Positions 6,944 to 14,562 of a stretch of 17,175 bases of DNA are shown here, piece after piece. The notes beneath the pieces are model-generated. The model was not told the DNA's origin. It did no database searches and was given only the letters and a program-made list of their open reading frames with translations. Source of the DNA: Oscillospiraceae bacterium (lineage in GTDB: Bacteria; Bacillota; Clostridia; Oscillospirales; Oscillospiraceae); the NCBI GenBank assembly GCA_017378975.1, contig JAFNXT010000083.1:1-17175 (forward strand). The letters are read 5' to 3'. Made by a program: the position numbers and the translations under genes. How positions within the stretch are numbered: position 1 is the first letter of the stretch; each line of letters starts with the position of its first letter.

Positions 6944-7281
6944 ACATCCAGATCTTTGGGAAAAGCAAGTGCTTCGATACGAAAAAAGCGGAGCGTTGGT
7001 TCAAGGAGCGCAGGATCAAGTATCAGTCGGTGGACCTGTTGCGGTTCGGTCTGTCCGGTAAGGAGTTCGACAGTGTGCTCCGGGCCGTGGGTGGGATCGA
7101 TCGGCTGATCGACTGGGACAGCAAGTCCGATCAGGTGACGCTCCTGCGGTATATGGACGATGCCAGAGCGAAAGAGGACAAGGTCTTCGACGATCCCGCG
7201 CTCATGAAAACGCCCATCGTCCGCAACGGGAAACAGGCCACCGTGGGCTTCTGCCCGGAAATTTGGGCCACTTGGGAATAA
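6940..7281 (+). CDS. ArsC/Spx-like thioredoxin-fold protein
   Basis: This 113-residue protein has the ArsC/Spx/YffB fold signature. The N-terminus, NIQIFGKSKCFDTKKAERWF, carries one active-site cysteine (C11) without a second cysteine two residues on, so it lacks the Spx CxxC redox switch. The C-terminal PALMKTPIVRNGKQATVG segment corresponds to the conserved ArsC family segment. It may be an arsenate reductase-like or thiol-related enzyme; no arsenic genes are nearby, so resistance is not implied. The start is TTG 6940, six bases after GGAGGT, overlapping the truA stop in TTGA. A GTG at 6919 in the same frame has no equal binding site. The four-base overlap points to coupled translation with truA. 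Confidence 0.85.
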   Translation: MNIQIFGKSKCFDTKKAERWFKERRIKYQSVDLLRFGLSGKEFDSVLRAVGGIDRLIDWDSKSDQVTLLRYMDDARAKEDKVFDDPALMKTPIVRNGKQATVGFCPEIWATWE

Positions 7282-7520
7282 GCGTGTCATCCATCCTCAG
7301 GATCGGTGTCATCAGGTAGCGTAGGGCGGGGGCAAGCCCCCGCCCTACAGCTGCCTTCGCTGACCGACATCGATCCCGGGGATGGTATTCTTTTTTGGAG
7401 ATAGGACCATAGGATAGGAGGGTAGGATCGGTGTTGTGTGCCGGGGGAGAAAATATGTGTGCGTGAGGTGAAAATACCTCTTGCATGACGGCGGATTTGG
7501 TGGTATGCTAGGGAGGTACT
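7282..7520. other. Intergenic region between ArsC-like gene and symporter
   Basis: This 239-bp gap has no plausible gene. It contains the GC-rich palindrome at 7321-7348, a direct repeat GTGTCATC (7284-7291 and 7306-7313), and a short hairpin GAGGT-N6-ACCTC (7465-7480). A TTGCAT-17-TATGCT box pair at 7481-7509 looks like a promoter, but it would start transcription at the ribosome binding site of the symporter, so I do not rely on it. Confidence 0.5.
7321..7348. repeat. GC-rich palindrome (GTAGGGCGGGGGC and complement)
   Basis: Two perfect 13-bp arms are separated by only AA, giving an extremely stable hairpin after the ArsC-like gene. No T-run follows, so it is not a standard intrinsic terminator. 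It looks like a dispersed GC-rich intergenic repeat of the kind common in related Clostridia, though only one copy is in this window. It might limit transcription read-through or protect mRNA ends. Confidence 0.6.
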
Positions 7521-9008
7521 ATGGGCGAGATTTTGGAGTGGGCATATGGCTTCGTTTGGGGCGTGCCTGCACTGCTGGGGATCCTGGGCGTGGGGCTGTA
7601 TCTGAGCCTTCACACGGGGTTCTTCCAGATCCGTTCGTTCCCGGCGGCTTGTCGGGCCTTTTGGTACCGGCTCACCGGGAGGGGAGCGTCGGGAGAGGGT
7701 GTTTCGTCCTTTCAGGCTCTTTGCACCGCCCTGTCCGCCACCGTGGGGACCGGGAATCTGGTGGGGGTCGCCGGGGCGTTGGCCATCGGTGGACCCGGGG
7801 CCATCTTCTGGATGTGGGTGTCCGCGGTCCTTGGGATGGTCACGAAGCTGGCGGAGGCCGCCCTTTCCGTCCGGTATCGGGACGGGGAGCCCGGGCATCG
7901 GCTGGCAGGGCCTATGTACATCATCCGAAACGGTATGTCGCCCCGATGGGGGTGGCTGGCCGGTCTTTACAGCTTCTTCGGTGTGATTGCCGCCTTCGGG
8001 GTAGGTAACGCCACGCAGGTGGATGCCCTGATCGGTGGGCTCGGTGACTGTGTCCGCTTCTGGGGCGGAGAGCTCAGAGCGTCGGGAGAATTGCTGATCG
8101 GTGCTTCGCTGGCGGTGGTGGTCCTGATCCTGTTGCTGGGTGGCACGGGACGGATCGGTGCCGTGGCGGAGCGGTTGGTGCCTTTCGCGGCGGCCGGGTA
8201 TCTCCTGCTGGGGTGTTTGGTACTGGTGCTTCGGGCAGAAGCGGTCCCTCGTGCGTTGGGACAGGTCATTCGTGGGGCCTTCGATCCGGGCGCCGTCACC
8301 GGCGGTGCGGTAGGCTCCTTTTGGGGGACCATGCGGATCGGTGTGTCCCGTGGCGTGTTCACCAATGAGGCCGGGATGGGTACCGCCGGTATCGCTCATG
8401 GGGCTGCGGAGGTGGACCATCCGGTGGAGCAGGGGCTCATGGGGATCATGGAGGTGTTTTTGGACACCATCGTGATCTGCACCATGACGGCTCTGGTGAT
8501 CCTGTGCAGTGGGGTCCCGATCGGCTACGGTACCGATGTGGGCGTGATGCTGTCCGGTGATGCCTTCTCTCTGGTGCTGGGGGACTGGGTCAGGCCGGTG
8601 ATCGCCTTTTCTTTATGTTTATTCGCCTTTGCTACCATTTTGGGCTGGGGCGTTTATGGCGCAAGGTGCGCCCAATATTTGTTTGGAAAGGATGTCTGGG
8701 GCCGGTTCGCATGGATCCAGGCCGGAGTCATCCTGATCGGCGCCACGCTCAGCACCGGCACGGTGTGGAGGCTGGCGGAGATCGTCAATGGCCTTATGGC
8801 TATCCCGAATTTGATCGCTTTGGCGGCTTGCAGCCCGGAGCTGTGCCGTCTCATCATAGAATATCGAAAGAGATCCGGCGACTGTGCCGGTGGAGGTAAG
8901 TCATGCAAATATCTATCAATGCCAATCGTTGTGAACCGTCCCCCATGCGTAAATTCCACCCCTTCGCGGTGGCGGCAAAGAAGCAGGGGAAGAAGATCTA
9001 TCACCTGA
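7521..9008 (+). CDS. AGCS family sodium/alanine (glycine) symporter with an odd C-terminus
   Basis: The 495-residue inner-membrane carrier takes up alanine or glycine with sodium. Signatures include VGTGNLVGVAGALAIGGPGA with IFWMWVSAVLG after it, GPMYIIRNG, the FTNEAGMGTAGIAHGAAEVDHP segment and about ten hydrophobic helices. ATG 7521 is preceded by GGAGG with a short four-base spacing. Family members normally end shortly after the helix corresponding to NGLMAIPNLIALAAC and a basic tail. Here the frame runs on 106 bases into the next gene, adding about 35 residues rich in Pro, Ser and Arg that look like out-of-frame translation of it. In the frame two bases ahead, a TAA at 8897-8899 would end the protein just before the next ATG, so an indel near 8860-8890 is a likely explanation. 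Confidence 0.9.
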   Translation: MGEILEWAYGFVWGVPALLGILGVGLYLSLHTGFFQIRSFPAACRAFWYRLTGRGASGEGVSSFQALCTALSATVGTGNLVGVAGALAIGGPGAIFWMWVSAVLGMVTKLAEAALSVRYRDGEPGHRLAGPMYIIRNGMSPRWGWLAGLYSFFGVIAAFGVGNATQVDALIGGLGDCVRFWGGELRASGELLIGASLAVVVLILLLGGTGRIGAVAERLVPFAAAGYLLLGCLVLVLRAEAVPRALGQVIRGAFDPGAVTGGAVGSFWGTMRIGVSRGVFTNEAGMGTAGIAHGAAEVDHPVEQGLMGIMEVFLDTIVICTMTALVILCSGVPIGYGTDVGVMLSGDAFSLVLGDWVRPVIAFSLCLFAFATILGWGVYGARCAQYLFGKDVWGRFAWIQAGVILIGATLSTGTVWRLAEIVNGLMAIPNLIALAACSPELCRLIIEYRKRSGDCAGGGKSCKYLSMPIVVNRPPCVNSTPSRWRQRSRGRRSIT

Positions 9009-10129
9009 ACATCGGTCAGCCGGACCTGCCCACGCCCAAGGCCTATTATGAGGCGGTGCAGCAGTTCGCCGCCAATACGCTGGAGTATGAGGCATCTCCC
9101 GGTATGCCTATGATGATCGAGGCGATCCGGAAGTATTACAAGGAGTTGGATGTGGACCTGGATCCCCACGACATCCTGATCACCACCGGCGGTAGCGAGG
9201 CCCTGCTTCTGACCTGCCTGTCGATCCTGGACCCCTACACCGAGGTGATCATCCCGGAGCCCTATTATCCCAACTACACCACCTTCGTCCACGCCGCCGG
9301 CGGTGTCATCCGTGCCCTGCCCACCAATCCCTGGGAGGGCTACCGCTACGCCAAGCGGGAGCGGATCGAGAGCCTGATCACCAAGAACACCCGTGCCATC
9401 ATGATCACCAACCCCGGTAACCCCACCGGCGTGGTGCTCGATCACGAAGAGATGCGGATGATCGCGGACATCGCCAAGAAGCACGATCTGTTCCTGATCT
9501 GCGACGAGGTGTACCGTGAGTTCTGCTATGACGATAAGTTCGGCGTGCCCACCATGGCCCGGTTCCGGGACATCGATGACAATCTGGTGATCATCGACTC
9601 CGTGTCCAAGCGGTTCTCCGCCTGCGGTGCCCGTGTGGGCTGTGTGGTGACCCGGAACAAGGAGCTTCAGGCGGCGCTCCTGAAGTTCTGCCAGTCCCGT
9701 CTGGCGGTGGCTACCATCGATCAGCTGGGCGCGGCGGCACTGTACGATGTGGACCATGAGTTCTTCCGTCAGTGCAAGGAGGAGTACCGCCGCCGCCGTG
9801 ACACCGTGGTGTCCCGGCTCCGTCTGATCCCCGGCGTGGTGGTGGAGGAGCCCATGGGCGCGTTCTACGTCATGGCCAGCCTGCCGGTGGACGATTCCGA
9901 CAAGTTCCAGCGGTGGCTTCTGGAAGAGTTCGAGGACGATGGAGACACCGTCATGTTCGCCCCCGGCGCGCCCTTCTACGAGACCCCCGGTAAGGGCATC
10001 AACGAGGTGCGTATCGCCTATGTGCTGAAGCAGGAGGATCTGGAGCGGGCCATGGAGATCCTGGCCAAGGGCATCGCCCAGTACCAAAGAGAGGTCCTGC
10101 ATGAGAATGTGCCGGTCAGCGTGAAGTAA
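8903..10129 (+). CDS. Class I/II PLP-dependent aminotransferase (aspartate aminotransferase-like)
   Basis: The 408-residue cytoplasmic enzyme transfers amino groups between an amino acid and a 2-oxo acid. PLP-site landmarks are TGGSEAL (95-101), NPGNPTG (N173), DEVYREF (D201, Y204), the lysine that forms the Schiff base in DSVSKRFSACGARVG (K236), and the carboxylate-binding arginine in NEVRIAYVL (R370). It matches the fold-type I family of aspartate/aromatic/alanine transaminases; the true substrate cannot be fixed. ATG 8903 has GGAGGT five bases upstream. It follows the alanine symporter and overlaps its extended end, which suggests a joint role in amino-acid use, perhaps alanine. It is followed by a repeat plus T-run terminator. 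Confidence 0.93.
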   Translation: MQISINANRCEPSPMRKFHPFAVAAKKQGKKIYHLNIGQPDLPTPKAYYEAVQQFAANTLEYEASPGMPMMIEAIRKYYKELDVDLDPHDILITTGGSEALLLTCLSILDPYTEVIIPEPYYPNYTTFVHAAGGVIRALPTNPWEGYRYAKRERIESLITKNTRAIMITNPGNPTGVVLDHEEMRMIADIAKKHDLFLICDEVYREFCYDDKFGVPTMARFRDIDDNLVIIDSVSKRFSACGARVGCVVTRNKELQAALLKFCQSRLAVATIDQLGAAALYDVDHEFFRQCKEEYRRRRDTVVSRLRLIPGVVVEEPMGAFYVMASLPVDDSDKFQRWLLEEFEDDGDTVMFAPGAPFYETPGKGINEVRIAYVLKQEDLERAMEILAKGIAQYQREVLHENVPVSVK

Positions 10130-10133
10130 AATA

Positions 10134-10212
10134 GTCATCGCGAGAAGCGTGAGCGACGTGGCGACCCCCAACGCTGCGGGGGTCGCCACGTCGCTTCGTT
10201 CCTTGCGATGAC
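10134..10212 (+). repeat. Palindromic intergenic repeat, copy 2 (likely aminotransferase terminator)
   Basis: A 79-bp near-perfect palindrome begins GTCATCGCGAG and ends CTTGCGATGAC, with a long inner stem GCGACGTGGCGACCCCC/GGGGGTCGCCACGTCGC. It is the better preserved of two copies (see 2113-2199). It starts five bases after the aminotransferase stop and is followed by GTTTTTTT on the plus strand, so it should work as that gene's terminator. It also separates it from the convergent uxaC. Confidence 0.78.
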
Positions 10213-10218
10213 GTTTTT

Positions 10219-11637
10219 TTATCCGAGTACTTCGTTGAAGCGGAAGTAGCGCAGGGTGTTGTTGTAGCTGATGTCTTCCACCATCTTGCCCAGACGGGCC
10301 ATGTCGGCGGGGTATTCGCCGTCTTCCACCAGTCGGCCGAACAGGTCACACAGGATCCGGCGGAAATACTCGTGGCGGGTATAGCTCAGGAAGCTCCGGG
10401 AGTCGGTGAGCATGCCGTTGAAGGTGCCCATGGCACCAAGGCTCATGAGGCTCGTCATCTGGGCCTCCATGCCGGGCTTGTGGTCGTTGAACCACCAGGC
10501 AGAGCCCTGCTGGATCTTACCGGGGATGGGGCTGTCGGACTGGAAACAGCCGATCAGGGTGCCCACCACACCGTTGTCCGAGGGGTTCAGGGAGTAGACG
10601 ATGGTCCGGGTCAGGGCATCGCTCTCCTCAAAGGCGCTGAGCAGACGGGACAGGCCCAGTGCGTTGGAGGCATCGTTGATGGCATCGAAGCCGGTGTCGG
10701 GTCCGAGCTTTCCGTACATCTTCCGGGAGTTGTCCCGGATACAGCCGAAGTGGAGCTGGGTGACCCAGTCGTATTTCTTGTAGGCCTTGCTGACGGATAC
10801 CAGCATGGCGGTATGGTAGGCCAACTGCTCGTCCCATGTGATGGCCTTGCCGGACCGGGCACGGGCGAAGATGTCCTCCAACTGGGCCGGTGTGGCTTCC
10901 ACATAGAAGGCGTAGTCCAGACCGTGGTCCGAGGTGCGGCAACCGTGGGCCTGGAAGAAGTCCACCCGGTCTGCCAGCGCTCTGCGCATGTCAGATACCG
11001 TGTCGATGGGATAGCCCACCGCGGCGGACAGACGGTCCACGTACTGGGGGAAGTCCGGCTTGTCCGCCCGCATGGCCTTATCGGGACGGAAGGCAGGCAG
11101 GACCACCGCAGGCATGGTGGGGTCGGCGGCCATGAGCTCGTGCCAATGAAGATCGTCGGCAGGGTCATCGGTGGTGCAAAGGAGCTTCACGTTGGAACGC
11201 TTGATGATGCCCCGGGCGGTCATATCCGGCTGGGACAGGATGGCGTTGCATTTTTCGTAAACGGCCATGGCGTTGTCGCCGGTGAGGGGCTCGTAGACAT
11301 CAAAGTAGCGTTGCAGCTCCAGATGGGTCCAATGGTACAACGGGTTCCCAATCAGCAGAGGGATGGACTCGGCCCATTTTTGGAACTTTTCCTCGGGAGC
11401 GGCATCGCCGGTGATATACTGCTCCGCCACGCCGCAGGAGCGCATGGCGCGCCACTTGTAGTGGTCGCCCCCCAGCCAGACTTGTGTGATCGAATCGAAG
11501 CGGCGGTCCTCGTAGATGTCCTTGGGGTCGATGTGGCAGTGGTAGTCGATGATCGGCATCTTTGCCGCATGATCATGATAGAGCTGTTTGGCGGTCTCGG
11601 TCTTCAGAAGGAAATCCTTGTCCATAAAAGCGCGCAT
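10219..11637 (-). CDS. uxaC: Uronate isomerase
   Basis: The 472-residue enzyme isomerises D-glucuronate to fructuronate and D-galacturonate to tagaturonate, the first step of hexuronate breakdown. It is an amidohydrolase-superfamily member: the DYHCHIDPKDI motif holds the metal-binding H33 and H35, followed by LGGDHYKWRAMR, NPLYHWTHLEL, TTDDPADDL, an AITWDEQLAYHTAML stretch, the QLHFGCIRDN segment and WWFNDHKPGME. Length is normal. The frame stays open far upstream to 12276, but that part is antisense to eda. ATG 11637 is chosen because GGAGG lies eight bases ahead of it and MRAFMDKDFLL matches the family start. A promoter is visible at 11702-11730. It diverges from eda-kdgK, which act later in the same pathway. 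Confidence 0.96.
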   Translation of the reverse strand: MRAFMDKDFLLKTETAKQLYHDHAAKMPIIDYHCHIDPKDIYEDRRFDSITQVWLGGDHYKWRAMRSCGVAEQYITGDAAPEEKFQKWAESIPLLIGNPLYHWTHLELQRYFDVYEPLTGDNAMAVYEKCNAILSQPDMTARGIIKRSNVKLLCTTDDPADDLHWHELMAADPTMPAVVLPAFRPDKAMRADKPDFPQYVDRLSAAVGYPIDTVSDMRRALADRVDFFQAHGCRTSDHGLDYAFYVEATPAQLEDIFARARSGKAITWDEQLAYHTAMLVSVSKAYKKYDWVTQLHFGCIRDNSRKMYGKLGPDTGFDAINDASNALGLSRLLSAFEESDALTRTIVYSLNPSDNGVVGTLIGCFQSDSPIPGKIQQGSAWWFNDHKPGMEAQMTSLMSLGAMGTFNGMLTDSRSFLSYTRHEYFRRILCDLFGRLVEDGEYPADMARLGKMVEDISYNNTLRYFRFNEVLG

Positions 11638-11701
11638 AGCGTCTTCCTCCGATTTTTTATGATGGGATGCGGCAGGGGAGCCTGCCGTTACTGTCATATC
11701 C

Positions 11702-11730
11702 ATGATAGCAGTCGGCGGTGGGATCGTCAA
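11702..11730 (-). promoter_or_regulatory. uxaC promoter
   Basis: On the minus strand, TTGACG (11725-11730) and TATCAT (11702-11707) are separated by 17 bases; each matches the sigma-A consensus at five of six positions. Transcription should start near 11695, leaving a leader of about 58 bases before uxaC. Confidence 0.7.
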
Positions 11731-11803
11731 GGTCGGATCTATCACTTTGTACAGTATAGCGACGTTTTTTGATGGGGAACATAGGCATCTTCGCCAAAAT
11801 CCG

Positions 11804-11832
11804 TTGACAATCGGCGGGAGAAAGAGTATGAT
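11804..11832 (+). promoter_or_regulatory. eda-kdgK promoter
   Basis: A perfect -35 TTGACA (11804-11809), a 17-base spacer and a -10 TATGAT (11827-11832, five of six) form a strong sigma-A promoter. The start would be near 11839, about 40 bases before eda. The 73-bp stretch between this promoter and the divergent uxaC promoter (11731-11803) is the natural place for an operator. It holds only an imperfect dyad around ACTTTGTACAGT, so the regulator cannot be named. Confidence 0.75.
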
Positions 11833-11878
11833 AGACAGAGGAAAAGCGAATAGACCAATGAAACATGGAGGACAGATC

Positions 11879-12505
11879 ATGACTGTGATGGAAAGACTTC
11901 GTAACTCTGTGGTAGTGCCTGTGGTGGTGCTGGATCGGGTGGAGGACGCGGTGCCCACTGCCCGGGCCATGGCCGCCGGTGGGGTGGATACCATGGAGAT
12001 CACCTTCCGTACCGCCTGCGCCCCGGAGGCGATCAGAGCCGTGGCAGAAGCCTGCCCGGAAGTGCTGGTGGGTGCCGGTACGATCATCAATGTGGAGCAG
12101 GCCAGGCTGGCGGTGGAGATGGGTGCGAAATTCATCGTTTCTCCCGGCTTCAGCGAGGAAGTGGTGGGCTGGTGCGTGGAGAATGGGATCCCGGTGGCGC
12201 CCGGCTGTGTCACGCCGACGGAGATCATGGGAGCCTTGAAGTATGGTCTGACCATGGTGAAGTTCTTCCCGGCCAACGTCTACGGGGGTCTGAACGCCAT
12301 GAAGAATCTGGCGGCTCCCTTCGTGGGGCTGAAGTTCCTGCCCACCGGTGGCGTGAACACCGCCAACATCAAGGAATATTGGGACGCTCCCTTCATCCAC
12401 GCCGTGGGCGGTAGCTGGGTCTGCCCTAAGGCGGAGATCGCCGCCGGTCATTTCGAGAAGATCACAGAGCTTTGCGTCCAGGCCAGAGCCGCGGCGCTGG
12501 GTTGA
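11879..12505 (+). CDS. eda: 2-dehydro-3-deoxy-phosphogluconate (KDPG/KHG) aldolase
   Basis: The 208-residue class I aldolase splits KDPG into pyruvate and glyceraldehyde 3-phosphate, the last step of hexuronate and Entner-Doudoroff catabolism. The catalytic glutamate is in MEITFRT (E40) and the Schiff-base lysine in MVKFFPA (K128). VGAGTI, SPGFSEEVV, PGCVTPTEI, LPTGGVNTANI and GGSW are the other expected family motifs of this TIM barrel. ATG 11879 has GGAGG seven bases upstream; an ATG in the same frame at 11888 lacks it. Twelve bases separate it from kdgK, so they form an operon. Confidence 0.96.
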   Translation: MTVMERLRNSVVVPVVVLDRVEDAVPTARAMAAGGVDTMEITFRTACAPEAIRAVAEACPEVLVGAGTIINVEQARLAVEMGAKFIVSPGFSEEVVGWCVENGIPVAPGCVTPTEIMGALKYGLTMVKFFPANVYGGLNAMKNLAAPFVGLKFLPTGGVNTANIKEYWDAPFIHAVGGSWVCPKAEIAAGHFEKITELCVQARAAALG

Positions 12506-12517
12506 CAGGAGGATATT

Positions 12518-13546
12518 ATGGCAAAGATCATCACCTTTGGCGAGCTGATGCTCCGGCTCCAGCCTTACAACTATGAGCGGTTCGTCCAGTGCGACCATGT
12601 GGAGTTCACCTTCGGCGGTGGCGAGGCCAATGTGGCCGTGTCCCTTGCCAACTATGGCATGGATGCCGCCTTCGTCACCAAGCTCCCTGCCCATGCCATC
12701 GGTCAGGCGGCGGTGAACAGTCTCCGCCGGTACGGCGTGGACACCACCAAGATCGTCCGTGGCGGCGACCGGGTGGGCATCTATTTCAACGAGAAGGGCG
12801 CTTCTCAGCGTGGCTCCGTTTGCATCTACGACCGTGCCCATTCCGCGATCCAGATGGCCTCTCCCGCTGATTTCGACTGGGATGCCATCTTCGAGGGGGT
12901 CCAGTGGTTCCATTTCACCGGCATCACCCCGGCACTGGGTGAAAATCTGGTGCAGATCTGCAAGGAGGCCTGCGTGGCCGCCAAGGCACGGGGGATCAAG
13001 ATCTCCTGCGACCTGAACTACCGTGGCAAGCTGTGGACCCGTGAGCAGGCCAGAGCCGCCATGACGGAGCTGTGTCAGTATGTGGATGTGTGCATCTCCA
13101 ACGAGGAGGACGCCAAGGACGTTTTCGGCATCGAGGCGGAGGCCACGGACATCTATGGTGGCAGTCTGAACCATGAGGGCTACAAGTCTGTCGCCAAGCA
13201 ACTGGCCGATCGGTTCGGCTTCGAGATGGTGGCGATCACCCTTCGGGAGAGCCATTCCGCCTTCGACAACGGCTGGAGCGCCATGCTGTATAACGTGGCC
13301 AAGGAGGAATATTGCTTCTCCAAGAAGTACGACCTGCACATCATCGACCGGGTAGGCGGAGGCGATTCCTTCGGCGGCGGTCTGATCTATTCCCTGCTCA
13401 GCGGCAAGGACACCCAGGCGGCGGTGGAGTTCGCCGTGGCGGCCTCCGCGCTGAAGCACTCCATCGAGGGCGACTACAACATGGTCACCGTTGCTGAGGT
13501 GGAGAAGCTGGCCGGTGGCGACGGCTCCGGACGGATCCAGCGCTGA
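12518..13546 (+). CDS. kdgK: 2-keto-3-deoxygluconate kinase (PfkB family)
   Basis: The 342-residue sugar kinase phosphorylates 2-keto-3-deoxygluconate to KDPG, the substrate of the neighbouring aldolase. PfkB features are the N-terminal ITFGELMLRL, the substrate-side FTFGGGEANVAVSLANYG segment, DLNYRGKLW, SNEEDA, and the C-terminal DRVGGGDSFGGGLIYSLLSG with catalytic D283. The identification as KDG kinase rests on the eda neighbour and the GExMLRL/DLNYR pattern. AGGAGG lies directly upstream of ATG 12518. It ends 20 bases before the hairpin at 13567-13596. Confidence 0.92.
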   Translation: MAKIITFGELMLRLQPYNYERFVQCDHVEFTFGGGEANVAVSLANYGMDAAFVTKLPAHAIGQAAVNSLRRYGVDTTKIVRGGDRVGIYFNEKGASQRGSVCIYDRAHSAIQMASPADFDWDAIFEGVQWFHFTGITPALGENLVQICKEACVAAKARGIKISCDLNYRGKLWTREQARAAMTELCQYVDVCISNEEDAKDVFGIEAEATDIYGGSLNHEGYKSVAKQLADRFGFEMVAITLRESHSAFDNGWSAMLYNVAKEEYCFSKKYDLHIIDRVGGGDSFGGGLIYSLLSGKDTQAAVEFAVAASALKHSIEGDYNMVTVAEVEKLAGGDGSGRIQR

Positions 13547-13566
13547 GGCATCCATATGAAAAAACG

Positions 13567-13596
13567 ACACCGGAGATCGGGGACGATCTCCGGTGT
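13567..13596. terminator. Intrinsic terminator between convergent kdgK and M23 peptidase genes
   Basis: A perfect 12-bp stem, ACACCGGAGATC with its complement GATCTCCGGTGT, encloses the loop GGGGAC. On the minus strand it is followed by CGTTTTTT, so it is a strong terminator for the M23 gene. On the plus strand only TTCG follows, so for kdgK it is weaker but still likely used. Confidence 0.85.
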
Positions 13597-13605
13597 TTCG
13601 TCGTG

Positions 13606-14562
13606 TCAGGCGTGGGTCTGCGGATAGTCCTGTATATCGAGGTCCCGGTAGGGATAGGGCCGTTTCCAGCCGTCGGGGGTCTTTTGGATGGTGGAGCGGT
13701 GCTTCGACAGCAGACGGACGATATCATAAACGTCGATCCAGATCTCGGCATCGCACTCCTTCTGGCTCTCGTGGAAGATCAGTTCCATGCCGAAGTGGAG
13801 GTGGACCGTTTCGATGTTGTCCACGTTCTCCTTATCGGAGTAGCCGGAGCGGCCCATGAAGCCGATCAGGTCTCCTGCCTGGATCATGTCGCCGGGCTTC
13901 AGATCCGGGGCGAAGGGTCGGTCTTTTTGCAGATGGGCGTAGTAATAATAGCGTTTGGAATCGAAGGACCGGATCCCCACACGCCAGCCGCCGTAGCGGT
14001 TCCAGCCCATGGCTTCCACCACGCCGCCCTCTACTGCCACGATGGGGGTACCAAGGGAGCCCATCAGGTCGTTGCCCAGATGCTTCCGGGCGAAGCCGAA
14101 GGAACGCTGGTTCCCGAAATCCTCACAATGTCGGTAGCCGTAGCCCTCAGCGATGGGGGAGAAGGCCTTCAGGCCGTAGGCGGGCTTCCACTGCCCGTCC
14201 GATCCGATGGCGTAGCTTCCCAGAAGACCCCCCAGAGCGGCGGTATAGGCTTCGTGGTAGTAGTCATAATATTTGGTGTGAGTGCCTACCAGTTCCCGGG
14301 CTGGGGTCCCATCCTTCAGGTCACGGAAGGCCTTCTCCACGGTCTTGCGGTCGCATTTTCCGCCGCTACGGCAGGCGGCAAGGGCCAGCAGGTCGATCCA
14401 GGACACATGGATCTCCCGGTCGAAGGTCTCGATGTCCCGTTCCATGGCGTACTCCAAGGATGTATAGGGCACATCGAAGTCCACCCAGCGGATCGGCTCC
14501 GCCCGTACCGGTATCGCCAGACTGATGACCAACAGAAAACAAAGAAAACACCGCCGTGACAT
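13606..14562 (-). CDS. Exported M23 family metallopeptidase
   Basis: The 318-residue protein begins MSRRCFLCFLLVISLAIPVR followed by AEP, a typical signal peptide with a probable cut after Ala21. The C-terminal half is an M23 (lysostaphin-type) endopeptidase domain: HLGND (H161, D165), YYAHL (H210) and VHLHFG (H254, H256). All expected zinc and catalytic residues are present, so it should cut peptidoglycan cross-bridges or stem peptides outside the membrane. The N-terminal part (residues 22-130) is not recognised and may position the enzyme. No LysM or SH3 domain is seen. ATG 14562 is preceded by AAGAGGTGAGG and lies within the hairpin at 14548-14599. It is the last of a minus-strand run with dus 60 bases upstream. 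Confidence 0.9.
   Translation of the reverse strand: MSRRCFLCFLLVISLAIPVRAEPIRWVDFDVPYTSLEYAMERDIETFDREIHVSWIDLLALAACRSGGKCDRKTVEKAFRDLKDGTPARELVGTHTKYYDYYHEAYTAALGGLLGSYAIGSDGQWKPAYGLKAFSPIAEGYGYRHCEDFGNQRSFGFARKHLGNDLMGSLGTPIVAVEGGVVEAMGWNRYGGWRVGIRSFDSKRYYYYAHLQKDRPFAPDLKPGDMIQAGDLIGFMGRSGYSDKENVDNIETVHLHFGMELIFHESQKECDAEIWIDVYDIVRLLSKHRSTIQKTPDGWKRPYPYRDLDIQDYPQTHA

Noticed and set aside
7481..7509. TTGCAT-17-TATGCT promoter-like pair before the symporter gene
   Set aside because: Transcription would start at about 7516, within or after the ribosome binding site (7511-7516), so the gene could not be translated normally.
11731..11803. Imperfect dyad ACTTTGTACAGT between the uxaC and eda promoters as a named operator
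   Set aside because: Only 8 of 12 positions are symmetric and it does not clearly match a known uronate regulator site.
11638..12276. Upstream extension of the uxaC frame by over 200 codons
   Set aside because: It is antisense to eda, precedes the uxaC promoter, and the canonical UxaC length starts at 11637 with a good binding site.
11657..13570. 637-codon minus-strand open frame across eda and kdgK
   Set aside because: Both genes on the plus strand are complete, with promoter and ribosome binding sites; the opposite frame has no recognisable product.
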